Positions 27,655 through 37,302 are shown, counted from the stretch's first letter. The stretch: DNA of 64,000 nt from Cytophagaceae bacterium (GCA_027490155.1 JAIXYP010000069.1:309192-373191); one strand, 5' to 3'. Notes: generated from the sequence alone by a model not told the origin. A program made the numbers and translations.

Positions 27655-27813
27655 AGGTAAGTAAAGTCAAGGACAAAATAAGGTCAGAAAATAGCCCTAC
27701 ACTGGTCAGTTTATTGTAAACAGAATCTAGGCACCAGCTGTCAGAACGGTTCTGGAGGCCAATAATACAGAATATATATAGGTCTTGTCCTGTCCGAGAA
27801 GTGTCTGGAGACG

Positions 27814-27849
27814 AAAAAAACCCGATAGCATCATGGCCGTCGGGTTTTT
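27814..27849 (-). terminator. Terminator after the 79-residue membrane protein gene
   Basis: AAACCCGA (27818-27825) pairs with TCGGGTTT, with A and T runs on either side, so it can work in both directions. It lies between the small gene at 27898 and the GH3 gene. Confidence 0.75.
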
Positions 27850-27897
27850 GCGTTGTTTTCCTTGGGCTATTGGATAGCCTGAAGTCAAACCATTTTC

Positions 27898-28137
27898 TTA
27901 ATTGTCGGAATCTTGTTCGGAATTGGTGTAGTGTTTGAAGAACAAAACCGCACCCCCCATCAGCACCTTGGCGTTAATCAATGTCGAATTCTGCAACGAA
28001 GTTTCCTGCGGATTTCCTTGCGAGGTGACCAAATGTGCTGATCGGTTGACCAACATAATAGCTGGGATCAGGACATAGGCCACAACTGAGCCTGCAAGAA
28101 GCGCTATCAGTGTTCGGCGGTTGCTAACTGGTAACAT
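27898..28137 (-). CDS. Small single-span membrane protein, hypothetical
   Basis: A 79-residue protein with one hydrophobic helix at about residues 8-30 (LIALLAGSVVAYVLIPAIML) and a polar, Asp/Glu-ended tail (NSEQDSDN). I do not recognise the family. It has normal-looking codon use, an ATG in an AT-rich context and its own downstream terminator, which together favour a real gene. Confidence 0.6.
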   Translation of the reverse strand: MLPVSNRRTLIALLAGSVVAYVLIPAIMLVNRSAHLVTSQGNPQETSLQNSTLINAKVLMGGAVLFFKHYTNSEQDSDN

Positions 28138-28324
28138 AATGGAGCGTGGTTAACGGAAGCAAATGTATCATTATTATGATATGATTTTCACTATTTGGGT
28201 GTTAACTAAAGGCTAATTTTTGTGTGCTTCGTTTTAGGCCTGACCAATTGAAGCCAGCGTGGTCTAGTAGTAACAAGATAGTTGGCCATAATGCTCTCAA
28301 GAAACACTTAGGAGCAAAAAAAGC

Positions 28325-30271
28325 CTAGGGTTTGGTTGGCTTTAGCTGGACCAATAGCACTGAGCTGCCAACGGGGTTGAGGGAGCTAATTGGAACATAC
28401 TCCGCATACTGGTTTCGCATGATTTGGTGTTGGGCGAGGATAATTGGGCTGAAGTCCTCTGCAATTAGGTTTTGTTGGCGTAGCCATACGGTCAGCGACT
28501 TGCGCCAAGCAGGACTTGGTTTGGTGGCCGACAGGACAAAACAATAGCGCTCGTCTGGCATCATGGCTGGACTTTTATGAATGTCATGCTGTTGGTGCTG
28601 ATTCTTAAAGTCTGAAATACGATTGAAAGTCAAGACATTGATCGGTCGATCAGGCGCCCATAACAGAGATCCATTTAGGGTCCATTGGCACTGAATGAGC
28701 AAGCGTGTGGGATAGGTCCTGACCAAATTGTTGACTACTTGCCGTGCGCCGATATAGGGGTCAGACCACTCGTACCGCATGTACCGAAAGTAGAGGGTAT
28801 GGCTACTGATAATCCCTAGTGAGGCCAATGTTACGACCGCAAGAGTCAAGGCATCCTGACGATGGGCAAAGCCTAGCCAGATATTGAGTCGCCTGACCGA
28901 TATGCAAAATCCGTTTGCTGCAAGCAATGCCATCACGGGGGCCATAATGCTGGTCTGTCGGGTCGGACTTAGGTTGGTTACTCCTGTGGCGATCATCAAG
29001 ATCCAGGTCAGGAGGCTGAGCATTACAAACAGGGTAAAGCCATGGGTGATGGCATGATTTGTTGTCGCGTAGTAATATAGCCCTAAGCCTGCCAATCCGA
29101 ACCAGACCAACCCTAAGACCTGCATTAGGGCAGACCAAGGCATGAAACCCAAACTGGCGGCTACTACCTGCTGGGTGTTCAGAACCCAGAACCTGAACAT
29201 ATATTTTGCACCATCCACCCATCCGATTCCGTCAGGTAGGGAGAAGTGATACTCGCCCCATCGTCCGGCGTTCCAATGGTTGCCGGCCTCGGTGCTGAGG
29301 TCCAATGTCAGCAAAAAGGGCGTGATGAAAAGGGTAAAATATATCGTGGATTTTAAGGCATGCCTGATCCGCCAACTGGTTGGAGCTGTGTTATTGGCAT
29401 AGAATAGCAATACAACCAAATAGCCAGGGATAAAGTAGAAAAGCTGGTAATTGCATAGGCAAAGACCAGTCAGCAATAGCCCTTCTACCAAGGCATTGGG
29501 GTGCTGGACCCGATAAGTACAGACATAGGTGATGCGCCAAATCAGAATTAGTAGTGCAAGTCCACCAATGGCAATGGGGTACATCTGTCGGGCGATGAAA
29601 TACTGCTGCCAGCTGCAAGCAATCAGGACCATAGCCAAAAGCGGAACCGTGCTGAAATGGTTGCGTGAAAGCCGCCTAGCAACCAAGGGTACGAGCGCTA
29701 ACAACAAGATGCTTGCGATCGCAGAAGGTAGGCGGCCCCAGAATTTTAGCTCATTATAGGTCTCGTTGCTCGTTACTAGCCATGCGCCTGCTAAGAATTG
29801 CATAGGCGCATAATTGCCATAGCGCGAATTGGCTACGGCTTTAAACAGGTAGTTAAACATCAGATGGCCAGGCTCTAAAATTCCTACCCGATCCAGCAGA
29901 CGCATCGCTCCGAAGGAGTGGGAGTCATAATGATGGGATTTGCCAGGGGTGTAGAGGCGCGTCCGGAGGCTATCGATGGAGTGCGTGTGCTCGGCCAGCA
30001 AGTAGTTATTGGCAACACCAATATCATCGATCGTAGTGGCGTGGGTGTGCAGTTTCCAGACACGTAGCCAGCCATACCAACCCAAGATTCCCATCAGCAT
30101 GAGCAACAGTAGCCATCGTAGGGCTGATTGGTTGAACTTTTTCAGCAACTGAGTGCCACCTCGGCTAGTTGGTGCCGCAACATCCAGCAACACCGCATGG
30201 CCAAGGCCAGTTGGCAGGGCTTTGCCAACGGAGGGTCCGCTGCTGGTGTATGATGTGTCGGGACTAGGCAT
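28325..30271 (-). CDS. Multi-pass membrane glycosyltransferase (GT39/ArnT-like, GT-C fold)
   Basis: A 648-residue integral membrane protein with a cytoplasmic N-terminal stretch (~1-48), about 11 hydrophobic helices and a soluble C-terminal domain (~560-648). After the first helix comes TTIDDIGVANNYLL, an acidic motif in the first periplasmic loop as in GT-C enzymes, which use lipid-phosphate-linked sugars. It probably adds sugars to lipid, polysaccharide or protein in the periplasm. It is a single gene, divergent from the ATPase at 30503. The N-terminal 48 residues are variable and the true start may be the Met near residue 58 (29/30 kb region); the longer frame is kept. Confidence 0.7.
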   Translation of the reverse strand: MPSPDTSYTSSGPSVGKALPTGLGHAVLLDVAAPTSRGGTQLLKKFNQSALRWLLLLMLMGILGWYGWLRVWKLHTHATTIDDIGVANNYLLAEHTHSIDSLRTRLYTPGKSHHYDSHSFGAMRLLDRVGILEPGHLMFNYLFKAVANSRYGNYAPMQFLAGAWLVTSNETYNELKFWGRLPSAIASILLLALVPLVARRLSRNHFSTVPLLAMVLIACSWQQYFIARQMYPIAIGGLALLILIWRITYVCTYRVQHPNALVEGLLLTGLCLCNYQLFYFIPGYLVVLLFYANNTAPTSWRIRHALKSTIYFTLFITPFLLTLDLSTEAGNHWNAGRWGEYHFSLPDGIGWVDGAKYMFRFWVLNTQQVVAASLGFMPWSALMQVLGLVWFGLAGLGLYYYATTNHAITHGFTLFVMLSLLTWILMIATGVTNLSPTRQTSIMAPVMALLAANGFCISVRRLNIWLGFAHRQDALTLAVVTLASLGIISSHTLYFRYMRYEWSDPYIGARQVVNNLVRTYPTRLLIQCQWTLNGSLLWAPDRPINVLTFNRISDFKNQHQQHDIHKSPAMMPDERYCFVLSATKPSPAWRKSLTVWLRQQNLIAEDFSPIILAQHQIMRNQYAEYVPISSLNPVGSSVLLVQLKPTKP

Positions 30272-30502
30272 TTGGGGTCGTTGGTGGCCCGCGCTAGGTG
30301 ATTGTGTTTGGGGGTGGGCACAAATGCCAGACTAAGAGCGGCACGATGGCTTGTAAGGGCTGTTATTAACACGCTAATATACAACTCGTACACCTTTTGT
30401 CGAACCAAGTTGACCAATAGCCGAGCTTAGGACCTGAATTGGCGGTTCGTAGGACAAAAAATAGGCCCAACCTTATGACTATCGACCACAAAATCTTACC
30501 TT

Positions 30503-31966
30503 ATGGCCATGATACTGACGCTAAAGAACATAGGGCTGATTGCAGAAATGGAGCTGGATCTGTCAAAGCAGCTGTTGGTGTTTTGTGGGCCCAACAACAC
30601 AGGCAAGACCTACGCCAGCTATACCCTTTATGCCCTCCATGCTCTGGCACATAGTGCTGCAGGATTTGCCCAACAATTCCCGTTGCCCACCTCAGTCGAT
30701 CAGCTGATGAGCTCAGGGGCAGCCACCGTTGACGTAGAAACTTATTTGTCACGACATCAAGCAGAGATATTGGCTCTTATTGCCCAAGAACTAAAGCAAA
30801 TCTTGCCAGACGTTTTTGCTTCCACCAAAAAACATTTTGACGCCGCCGAAGTAGAACTAGTACTGACTACAACGCCATTTGGTATGGGCTGGCTTGCCGA
30901 AGATTTCCGGCAGACTTGGTCAGTAGGAGCTGCTTATAGCCTTGAGGTTATGAAGGTGGAAGGTCGGCCAGAGGTTACTTTATTATTGGTCTCAGGTCCA
31001 AGCAATAGTACCAATCACCTTGGAGTGGGTTTTGGTGGATGTGATGCTGGTGTCCCAGAGGCCCCATCGGCAGATTTGTTAACCCATCAGCTTCGGACCT
31101 GGATAGCCCAGACGATCTTGACCAGATTGCTGCCCCGACCTTTTATTATCCCGGCTGAGCGGATCGCAATCCAGCTTTTTGCACGTGAGATGTCCTTAGC
31201 CAAAAGTCGGGCGATTGACCAGTTTTTTGCGCCAAGCGTTCCGCATGGTGGTCGCGGCAAAGCGAACAAGATGAGTACTAGGGCCTATCTATACCCATTG
31301 CCTGTGCGGGATGCATTAGCTATGTCCGAGGATATGACCATCTTGATTCGGACCAAAAGTAGCTTGGCTTCACTGGCTACTTGGCTAGAGAAAACTGTGC
31401 TAGAAGGCAAAATAGGCATCAATAAGGATGGTGAGATGGACTATCTGCCTGCCAACCAAAAGAAGGCTATGCCGCTTCATACTGCTGCCAGTATGGTCAA
31501 AAGCCTAGCGATGTTGGTGCTGTACCTTCGGCACATTGCGCAACCAGGTGATCTTTTGATCCTGGACGAACCTGAACTGAATCTGCATCCCAACAACCAG
31601 TTGCAGCTGGCAAGGCTCATCGGTAGGTTGGTCCATAGCGGTATTAGGGTTCTAATGACAACCCACTCGGACTACCTGATCCGGGAGCTGAATAACATGA
31701 CAACCCTCCAGAGCATCAAAGCACATCGGAAGGCCTTGATTTCAAAGTACGACTATAGCCTAGATGAACTTATTGACTACCGACAAATAGGGGCTTATGC
31801 ATTTGGGGTTGGCACAGGCGAGCGCCCAGCACGGCTAATAGTGGAGCCTGATGGATTTGCCGTCCCAACGCTGGACGTCGTTACCACATCGCTCAATCTG
31901 GCCTCAGACGAAATCTCGTTCTACCTAGGCCAAGAGCTAGACGAAGTTGCTGCAATACCACAGTAA
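30503..31966 (+). CDS. AAA-15/OLD-type ATPase, first gene of a two-gene module
   Basis: A 487-residue ABC-like (SMC/RecF-related) ATPase. Walker A is GPNNTGKT at 29-36, Walker B is LLILDEPELNLHP with D355/E356, and the H-loop is MTTHSDYLI. Between them lies a long helical insert (residues ~40-330). Such single-chain AAA-15 ATPases are typical of DNA repair and anti-phage modules (OLD, Septu, PARIS type), where they sense damage or phage and control a partner effector. There is no TOPRIM domain after the ATPase core, so it is not a complete OLD nuclease. The next gene, 75-87 bases downstream, is its likely partner. It could also start at ATG 30509. Confidence 0.75.
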   Translation: MAMILTLKNIGLIAEMELDLSKQLLVFCGPNNTGKTYASYTLYALHALAHSAAGFAQQFPLPTSVDQLMSSGAATVDVETYLSRHQAEILALIAQELKQILPDVFASTKKHFDAAEVELVLTTTPFGMGWLAEDFRQTWSVGAAYSLEVMKVEGRPEVTLLLVSGPSNSTNHLGVGFGGCDAGVPEAPSADLLTHQLRTWIAQTILTRLLPRPFIIPAERIAIQLFAREMSLAKSRAIDQFFAPSVPHGGRGKANKMSTRAYLYPLPVRDALAMSEDMTILIRTKSSLASLATWLEKTVLEGKIGINKDGEMDYLPANQKKAMPLHTAASMVKSLAMLVLYLRHIAQPGDLLILDEPELNLHPNNQLQLARLIGRLVHSGIRVLMTTHSDYLIRELNNMTTLQSIKAHRKALISKYDYSLDELIDYRQIGAYAFGVGTGERPARLIVEPDGFAVPTLDVVTTSLNLASDEISFYLGQELDEVAAIPQ

Positions 31967-32052
31967 TATTAACGGGCTATTTCATACTGTTCAATCCCGG
32001 TAGAATCCGTAGCTACCCACCCCCACCGCTCGGCAACCTTGTGTTTGACACC

Positions 32053-32628
32053 ATGACCGGACCATCCATGCTGGAGCTTTTGGCTCAATACATCTTGCCC
32101 CAGTACCAAGAGCCACAAAGGCCCCATAAGCCATTTGCTCGGCATAAGTTGCGGCTAGAGGAAAATGCACCGCAAGCTATGTGTAGGTTGGTGTTACTTG
32201 AAACCCAACGGCGGGCATTGGTCTATAAGTTCGATAAAGGTAGTGGGCCTAATCATCCCCAGAGCATCCATCAGCGCAAGTTGCCATTTATGGTAGCCAT
32301 GCCGGGGGTAGAGCAGATGTGTGACTTTGTGATCTTTCTGGACGATGGCCCCCACCGCACCTATGTCGTCTTGGCCAATCTCAAGAGTACCAAGGCTGGC
32401 AATAACGAAAACCAACTTAGGGCAGGTGAGCTTTTCACGGACTTCATCACCCAGACGATCCTAAGGTGTCAGAATATGCACCCAGACGACCACCACTTCG
32501 TATTCCGCCGGATCCTGTTCATGAGCAGCAACATTCCGAAGGGCCGGACCAAGCCTTCGCCACTGTTACACAACGACCATTATGTCCTGCCCTGTGGGGT
32601 GCCGATTAACCTAGATGTCTACTGCTAA
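32053..32628 (+). CDS. Unknown protein with PD-(D/E)XK-like core, partner of the ATPase
   Basis: A 191-residue protein (195 from the GTG at 32041) that I do not recognise. Counting from the GTG: D95 in MCDFVIFLDD is followed 18 residues later by LANLKS (N113-L114-K115), then Q125 and a helix (RAGELFTDFITQTIL). The pattern D, x-L-K on a buried strand, then Q-L in a helix is that of PD-(D/E)XK nucleases, except that the acidic residue before L-K is Asn here. It may be a nuclease with a shifted acid, or an inactive one. It is cytoplasmic and lies in the same direction right after the AAA-15 ATPase, ending at a convergent terminator, so the two form a discrete two-gene unit. Confidence 0.6.
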   Translation: MTGPSMLELLAQYILPQYQEPQRPHKPFARHKLRLEENAPQAMCRLVLLETQRRALVYKFDKGSGPNHPQSIHQRKLPFMVAMPGVEQMCDFVIFLDDGPHRTYVVLANLKSTKAGNNENQLRAGELFTDFITQTILRCQNMHPDDHHFVFRRILFMSSNIPKGRTKPSPLLHNDHYVLPCGVPINLDVYC

Positions 32629-32631
32629 TGC

Positions 32632-32671
32632 GGCAAAGCCCCATCGAAACTAATATCCGTAGGGGCTTTGC
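32632..32671. terminator. Convergent hairpin terminator
   Basis: GGCAAAGCCCC pairs with GGGGCTTTGC across about 17 bases. It lies 4 bases after the stop of the unknown gene and before the end of the tolC-like gene, and could serve both strands. The T run is weak. Confidence 0.55.
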
Positions 32672-32724
32672 TGATTGATGGTATTTCGGTCAAAGGCGAA
32701 GCTTATCTGAAAGCCAAGACTGAC

Positions 32725-34098
32725 TTAGAAGGAGGTGGCCTTTTTGTAGTCTAGCTCTGCAACCAGATAGTCATAGACGGACTGAAGGTAAAGTTGTTCA
32801 GTTTGGCGTAAGGTATATTCAGCATCAGTGACTTCTTGTTGCAGTGCTTGTCCTTGGCGCACACGTAGACGGGCTTGGTCGTACAAGGTGGTAGCCAAGC
32901 GAAGGTTCTGCTGCTGATAGGTCATGTTGCGGGCAGCGTTGGTTTGTGCATTAAGCGCATTGGCCCTGTCATAGGCAATTGACTGACGCAAGCTGAGCAT
33001 GGTGGCTTCGCTTTTTGCTTGGCTTAGCAATTGTTGGCGGTCTTGGGCTTTTTTCTGGAATCCGTCAAATATGGTCCAATTAGCTTTGATGCCTAGATAA
33101 CCCACAGGATAGAAACTGCGCCTAGTATCGAGGAAGTCTAGATCCTGCCTAAAGGCCTGCCCTGCATAATAGCCATAGGCATTGATGGTTGGCAGGTATT
33201 GGTAGCTGATTTTGCGGCGTTGTGCCTCGGCGATCATGATCTGCTGTTGCTCGGCCCGATACTCTGGCTTGGCCCGAAAGGTTGCGGTATCCTCTGTCAG
33301 GGAGCGTGGCCTTGCTACAAGATTACGTTTGCTATCTAGGGTTTCGGACACGATAATTTCGGTCTGCTCAGGTGCGCCAATCTGTTGGCCCAAATAGCGA
33401 AGGCTGAGCGCCAAGGCATCTGAGGACTGTAGCTGGAGCAAATAGGCGTTCTTTAGGTTGAGGCCAGACTTGAGGGTATCTGTTGCCATACCTTGTCCTT
33501 GCGCCACTTTGTTTTGGGCATCGGTATGCAGGACAGACTTACGCAGCTTGTCATCTGTGGCAAGCTTGAGCTTTTCCTTGTTGAGGAGGACGGCGTAGTA
33601 TGCTTTGGCCACTGCCAGCTTTAGGTTCTGGACTGTGACTTCTTTCTGGATCTCGGCATATCGCAGTTGGGCCGTATTGATGGCTCGTTCCCCTTTGTTG
33701 CTCAGGTCCAAGATGTTCTGGGTGACCTCGGCTGCTGCCGTGAAGTTCCAACGAGTACCTGTCTGGACGGGTGTCAGCTCGCCATTACCAGCACCACCAG
33801 CCGATGAAGGAAGTGGGAACAAGATCGTAGCTAGCTGAAAGTTATTCCGGATATCAGCAGAGGCAGTGACCTTTGGCAGATTGCGGGCACGGGTTTCGTC
33901 TGCTTTGCTGAGCTGGATGTTGATATCAGCATTTGCATTACGGACGGTGCTGAGGTTTTGCTCGGCATAGGCTTGTGCACCAGTTAAATCTAGCACCAAC
34001 CGATTGGCAGTTGCTGTGTTGGGGCTTGTCAACTGGGCCTGAGTTGCCAAGCCCAGCAAGCTCAGGAAGCTGAAAAGGAAATACTGAATCGGTTTCAT
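32725..34098 (-). CDS. TolC-family outer-membrane efflux protein
   Basis: The outer-membrane channel of a tripartite exporter. It has 457 residues with a signal peptide (1-21, LFSFLSLLGLATQAQ) and two outer-membrane-efflux repeats made of long helices (QRRKISYQYLPTINAYGYYA region and YLQSVYDYLVAELDYKKAT at the end). It is the last gene of a four-gene minus-strand operon with ATPase, membrane-fusion and permease genes, so it most likely forms the exit duct for that ABC exporter. Confidence 0.88.
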   Translation of the reverse strand: MKPIQYFLFSFLSLLGLATQAQLTSPNTATANRLVLDLTGAQAYAEQNLSTVRNANADINIQLSKADETRARNLPKVTASADIRNNFQLATILFPLPSSAGGAGNGELTPVQTGTRWNFTAAAEVTQNILDLSNKGERAINTAQLRYAEIQKEVTVQNLKLAVAKAYYAVLLNKEKLKLATDDKLRKSVLHTDAQNKVAQGQGMATDTLKSGLNLKNAYLLQLQSSDALALSLRYLGQQIGAPEQTEIIVSETLDSKRNLVARPRSLTEDTATFRAKPEYRAEQQQIMIAEAQRRKISYQYLPTINAYGYYAGQAFRQDLDFLDTRRSFYPVGYLGIKANWTIFDGFQKKAQDRQQLLSQAKSEATMLSLRQSIAYDRANALNAQTNAARNMTYQQQNLRLATTLYDQARLRVRQGQALQQEVTDAEYTLRQTEQLYLQSVYDYLVAELDYKKATSF

Positions 34099-34223
34099 GA
34101 TGGTTGGGGTATCGGTAGGAGGTAGGCGCTCAGTCCCTGTCGGGTGGCCATGCCTCCAATGGTTGATCTGTTGATGTTGCGATACTGTAAGATGTCGTTC
34201 CGCTTCGCTTTATGACTGAGGGT

Positions 34224-35345
34224 CTAGCTCCGGAACACAGTTGCAGGCTCTAGTTTCAGGATCCGACGAATGGCGAAAATTGCTCCGCACAACGAGATTG
34301 TCAGGGTCAGGACCAAGAAGATGATACGCATCAGTGGGGTGTAGTAGAACAAGGTACCTGCATTGGCAATGCCGATCCGGAACATTTCCATCAGGCCAGT
34401 TGCAACCCCATAGCCTGCCACTGCCAAGATGAAGGCTTGTAGCAAAATAAGCCGTGTTATGAAGCCGTTGGTAGCACCAATAGCCTTGAGCGTCGCATAG
34501 TCCCTGATGCGGTCGGTGGCGGCACTATATAGGGTAAGGCCGATGATGAACAACCCTGCTATGACTGCAAAGATGATAATGGTCCCGATCGATATAGCGA
34601 TGCCCGACTGCCCCAAGACGGTGCGGACTGTGGTGCTGGCGAAATCCTCTTTTGTCCAGGCCCGGACACCAAATATGTTGGTATTGATGTTCTGGATCAC
34701 GGCGGCGGTGTCGGCCCCTGCCTTGACCTTGACGAGTAGGGCGGAGATTTTATTGTTTGAGATTTTGCCTAGGTATCGGGCCCGCTCGATGGTCGTGAAG
34801 GCATAAATGCCACCAAAACCACGTGCGCCTTTGGTTTGAGCTGCTACACGTACTTTGTGGCCATTGATTTCGAATGAGGTGCCTAAGGTGGCGCCAGCAA
34901 GGGCCTTAGCGTCAAAAATGTCAGTTGTGATTGCGCCTTCGTTGATGAGATCTTCTGTGGTGCCTGTGGTTAGGAAAAATGGTCCACCAACAAACGATGG
35001 CCCCTGTGTCCCGACCACTTGCAGACCAGCGGTTTTGCCATCTGCAAACTTGGCACTTGCACCCGCTATGACCATGGGATATACGGCTTCAACCCCAGGA
35101 AGACTAGCTATCTGGCGTTGCACTCGTGCATCAATCAAAGCCATGGCGTTGACGTTGGTCGTTTTGCTATCCGTGACCCAGACCAAAGGTGGATTAGAAT
35201 CTACCAGCTTTTTCATCGCGCCAGTCAGGAACAAAAAGATTCCTGTCTGCTGGCCAATCAAGAAAACTGAGATGATGATGCCCATAAAGGCGCCGATCGT
35301 CTTGGGTTTGTCATAGAGCAGAAACCGAATTGCGATACGTATCAT
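34224..35345 (-). CDS. ABC exporter permease (FtsX/DevC type)
   Basis: A 373-residue inner-membrane permease of the MacB/FtsX group: an N-terminal helix (~20-42), a large periplasmic domain (~45-250) and three C-terminal helices (~255-280, 305-330, 340-362), ending in a polar tail. The topology resembles DevC of the cyanobacterial DevBCA exporter. It follows the HlyD-like gene by 9 bases, so cotranslation is likely. The substrate cannot be read from sequence. Confidence 0.85.
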   Translation of the reverse strand: MIRIAIRFLLYDKPKTIGAFMGIIISVFLIGQQTGIFLFLTGAMKKLVDSNPPLVWVTDSKTTNVNAMALIDARVQRQIASLPGVEAVYPMVIAGASAKFADGKTAGLQVVGTQGPSFVGGPFFLTTGTTEDLINEGAITTDIFDAKALAGATLGTSFEINGHKVRVAAQTKGARGFGGIYAFTTIERARYLGKISNNKISALLVKVKAGADTAAVIQNINTNIFGVRAWTKEDFASTTVRTVLGQSGIAISIGTIIIFAVIAGLFIIGLTLYSAATDRIRDYATLKAIGATNGFITRLILLQAFILAVAGYGVATGLMEMFRIGIANAGTLFYYTPLMRIIFLVLTLTISLCGAIFAIRRILKLEPATVFRS

Positions 35346-35354
35346 AAGGCCTGC

Positions 35355-36437
35355 TTAGTTTTTGGTTGTAGAAGCTGTGGTGCTATCCTGAACGGTAGCT
35401 TTTGGCCCATCCTTGACGAATAAGATCACCTCAACACGGCTGTTGTATAGCAGCGTATTGGGGCTAGTGATCTTGATCCTGACCTCACGCACACGACGAT
35501 CCTCTAGGTTAGAGCTTTCGTCACTAAAGATTGACTTCTTCTTGAGAGCAGGTGCTGCATAGATCACCTCACCAAAGGCTAGGGTGTCTGCTTGGCCTTG
35601 TGTGCGTAGCAAAGCTTTTTGACCTAAGAAAACCCTGTTAGTGAACAACTCATCCACCTCAACCAAAACGGTAAGGGCACTTTTCGGGGCAAAATCACAG
35701 ATGGCTGTACCAGCACTGAGCATACTACCCGGTGTTAGGTCCATATTGAGGACTTCGCCATCGGCAGGGGCCAGGACGGTCCGTTTGGCTAATTGTTTGC
35801 GGCTGACATTAACGTCTGCCCTCAGCTCAGCTATTTTGGCTAGGGTTGCGTTGCTGGTGGCCTGGATACGCTCAATCTCTTTGGCGCTTTGGTCAATGTC
35901 GGCGATTAAGTTATCTACATTTTGTTGGGTCTCTGCACCTTGGGCTAGCAGGGCCTGTAGCCTAGGCAGTTTCTGGGTCAGGTTGTTGAGTTTGATACGT
36001 GCACTCGCGACTTGCGCCTGCTGCGTTGCAATCTCTTTGCTGGAAGTATTGATCCGTGCCTCGGCTAGTGCTAACTGAGCCTGCTCGACGTCTTGGCTAA
36101 GGGTCAGGATAACTTGACCTTTCCGGACTGTGTCGCCTGCTTTGACTTTGATCTCATTGATCAGGCCACCCACCTCGCTGGCTAAGGTTGTGAGTTTGGC
36201 CTCTGGCTCCACCCTGCCGATGGCGACAATCTGCCCAATGGCAACATCCTTTATGGGTGGGGCGATAGGAGTTTCGGCTTTTTTCTCCCCGCAGCTTACC
36301 AGGGCCAACCCGATGGCTGAGACCATTAGGAAATAGGTTAAGGCCCTAAAGCTATACCAAAGGTTAGGCTGTCTTTCGGTTCGTAAAACAGATAGTTGGT
36401 GTCGGATGCTTGTTTTCGTAGTTTTCATCGTGGTCAT
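35355..36437 (-). CDS. HlyD/DevB-type membrane-fusion lipoprotein
   Basis: The periplasmic adaptor linking permease and TolC. It has 360 residues. A hydrophobic segment ends in a lipobox-like LVSCGEKK (Cys 49). A biotinyl-lipoyl fold (VKAGDTVRKGQVILTLSQD) flanks a long coiled coil (~105-215, Gln/Ala/Leu-rich), then a beta-barrel (ADGEVLNMDLTPGSML) and a terminal FVKDGPK segment. The coil plus lipid anchor fit DevB/MacA adaptors. The start at 36437 (MTTMKTTK) or 36428 (MKTTKTS) is uncertain; the first 30 residues are not conserved. Confidence 0.87.
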   Translation of the reverse strand: MTTMKTTKTSIRHQLSVLRTERQPNLWYSFRALTYFLMVSAIGLALVSCGEKKAETPIAPPIKDVAIGQIVAIGRVEPEAKLTTLASEVGGLINEIKVKAGDTVRKGQVILTLSQDVEQAQLALAEARINTSSKEIATQQAQVASARIKLNNLTQKLPRLQALLAQGAETQQNVDNLIADIDQSAKEIERIQATSNATLAKIAELRADVNVSRKQLAKRTVLAPADGEVLNMDLTPGSMLSAGTAICDFAPKSALTVLVEVDELFTNRVFLGQKALLRTQGQADTLAFGEVIYAAPALKKKSIFSDESSNLEDRRVREVRIKITSPNTLLYNSRVEVILFVKDGPKATVQDSTTASTTKN

Positions 36438-36557
36438 CGCAGTTGCAAAAGGGGTATTGGGCGCAGGTACTCGGTTGGAGACGAGCTTGAAAATTGGTAA
36501 GGCGGAGATGTAGCCGTAAGGCTTCAGGTGGTAAGTCTCTGTTATATTGATGGTGGA

Positions 36558-37295
36558 TCAATGTCCACCTAGGTCTTCGTCGGGGCTGACCTCACGGGCG
36601 ACACCGTTTTCGACTGTGATTACACGGGTGGCATAGGGCCTTAGCCTCGGGTCGTGAGTCACAACAGCCAAAGCACGACCTGCATCGGCAATGGCACGTA
36701 GTTCCTCCATGACGGTTTTGGCACTTTTAGCGTCTAGTGATGCAGTTGGTTCGTCACAAAGCATGAGGGCAGGCTGTGTAACCAAAGCGCGGGCGATAGC
36801 TATCCGTTGCTGCTCGCCTCCGCTTAGGCTTTTGGACATCGATTTTTTGCGATGGCTCATACCCATTAGTTTGAGTGCAGCGTCAACTCGCTCATCCACC
36901 TCTGCCCCTTTTTTGCCTTGCAACTGGAGCGGTAGCATCACGTTCTGCTCGGCAGTTAGGGGGGCAATCAGATTAAAATTCTGGAACACGAAGCCTATCT
37001 GGTCAAGCCGTAGGGCTGCCATCTGTTTGTCGTTGAGCTTTGTGGTGTCCACCCCATTGATCAAGACTTTGCCTTCTGTGGGGTAAATCACACAACCAAG
37101 CAAGGATAACAGCGTAGTCTTACCAGATCCGCTAGGCCCAATGATGAGTAGTAAATCACCTTTGTTGACCACTAGATTGGTGGACTGGAGCGCCATAATG
37201 GTCTGGTCGCCGCTCTTGAAAGATTTGTTGGCGTTGATAACCTCCGCCACGTGAGCGGCCGCGTTGGACTGGGTTGCTTTGCTAGTTGCTGGCAT
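36558..37295 (-). CDS. ABC exporter ATP-binding protein (DevA/MacB-NBD type)
   Basis: The energising subunit of the exporter, 245 residues. Walker A is GPSGSGKTTLLSLLG, the Q-loop region is QNFNLIAPLTAEQNV, the signature is SLSGGEQQRIAIARAL, Walker B is LMLCDEPTASLD, and the H-loop is VVTHDPRLRPYA. The frame is open to 37319; MPATSKATQ at 37295 is preferred because the promoter boxes at 37303-37334 would otherwise lie inside the gene. It is first in the operon and divergent from the MarR gene; expression is probably under MarR control. Confidence 0.92.
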   Translation of the reverse strand: MPATSKATQSNAAAHVAEVINANKSFKSGDQTIMALQSTNLVVNKGDLLLIIGPSGSGKTTLLSLLGCVIYPTEGKVLINGVDTTKLNDKQMAALRLDQIGFVFQNFNLIAPLTAEQNVMLPLQLQGKKGAEVDERVDAALKLMGMSHRKKSMSKSLSGGEQQRIAIARALVTQPALMLCDEPTASLDAKSAKTVMEELRAIADAGRALAVVTHDPRLRPYATRVITVENGVAREVSPDEDLGGH

Positions 37296-37302
37296 GATGT
37301 GG

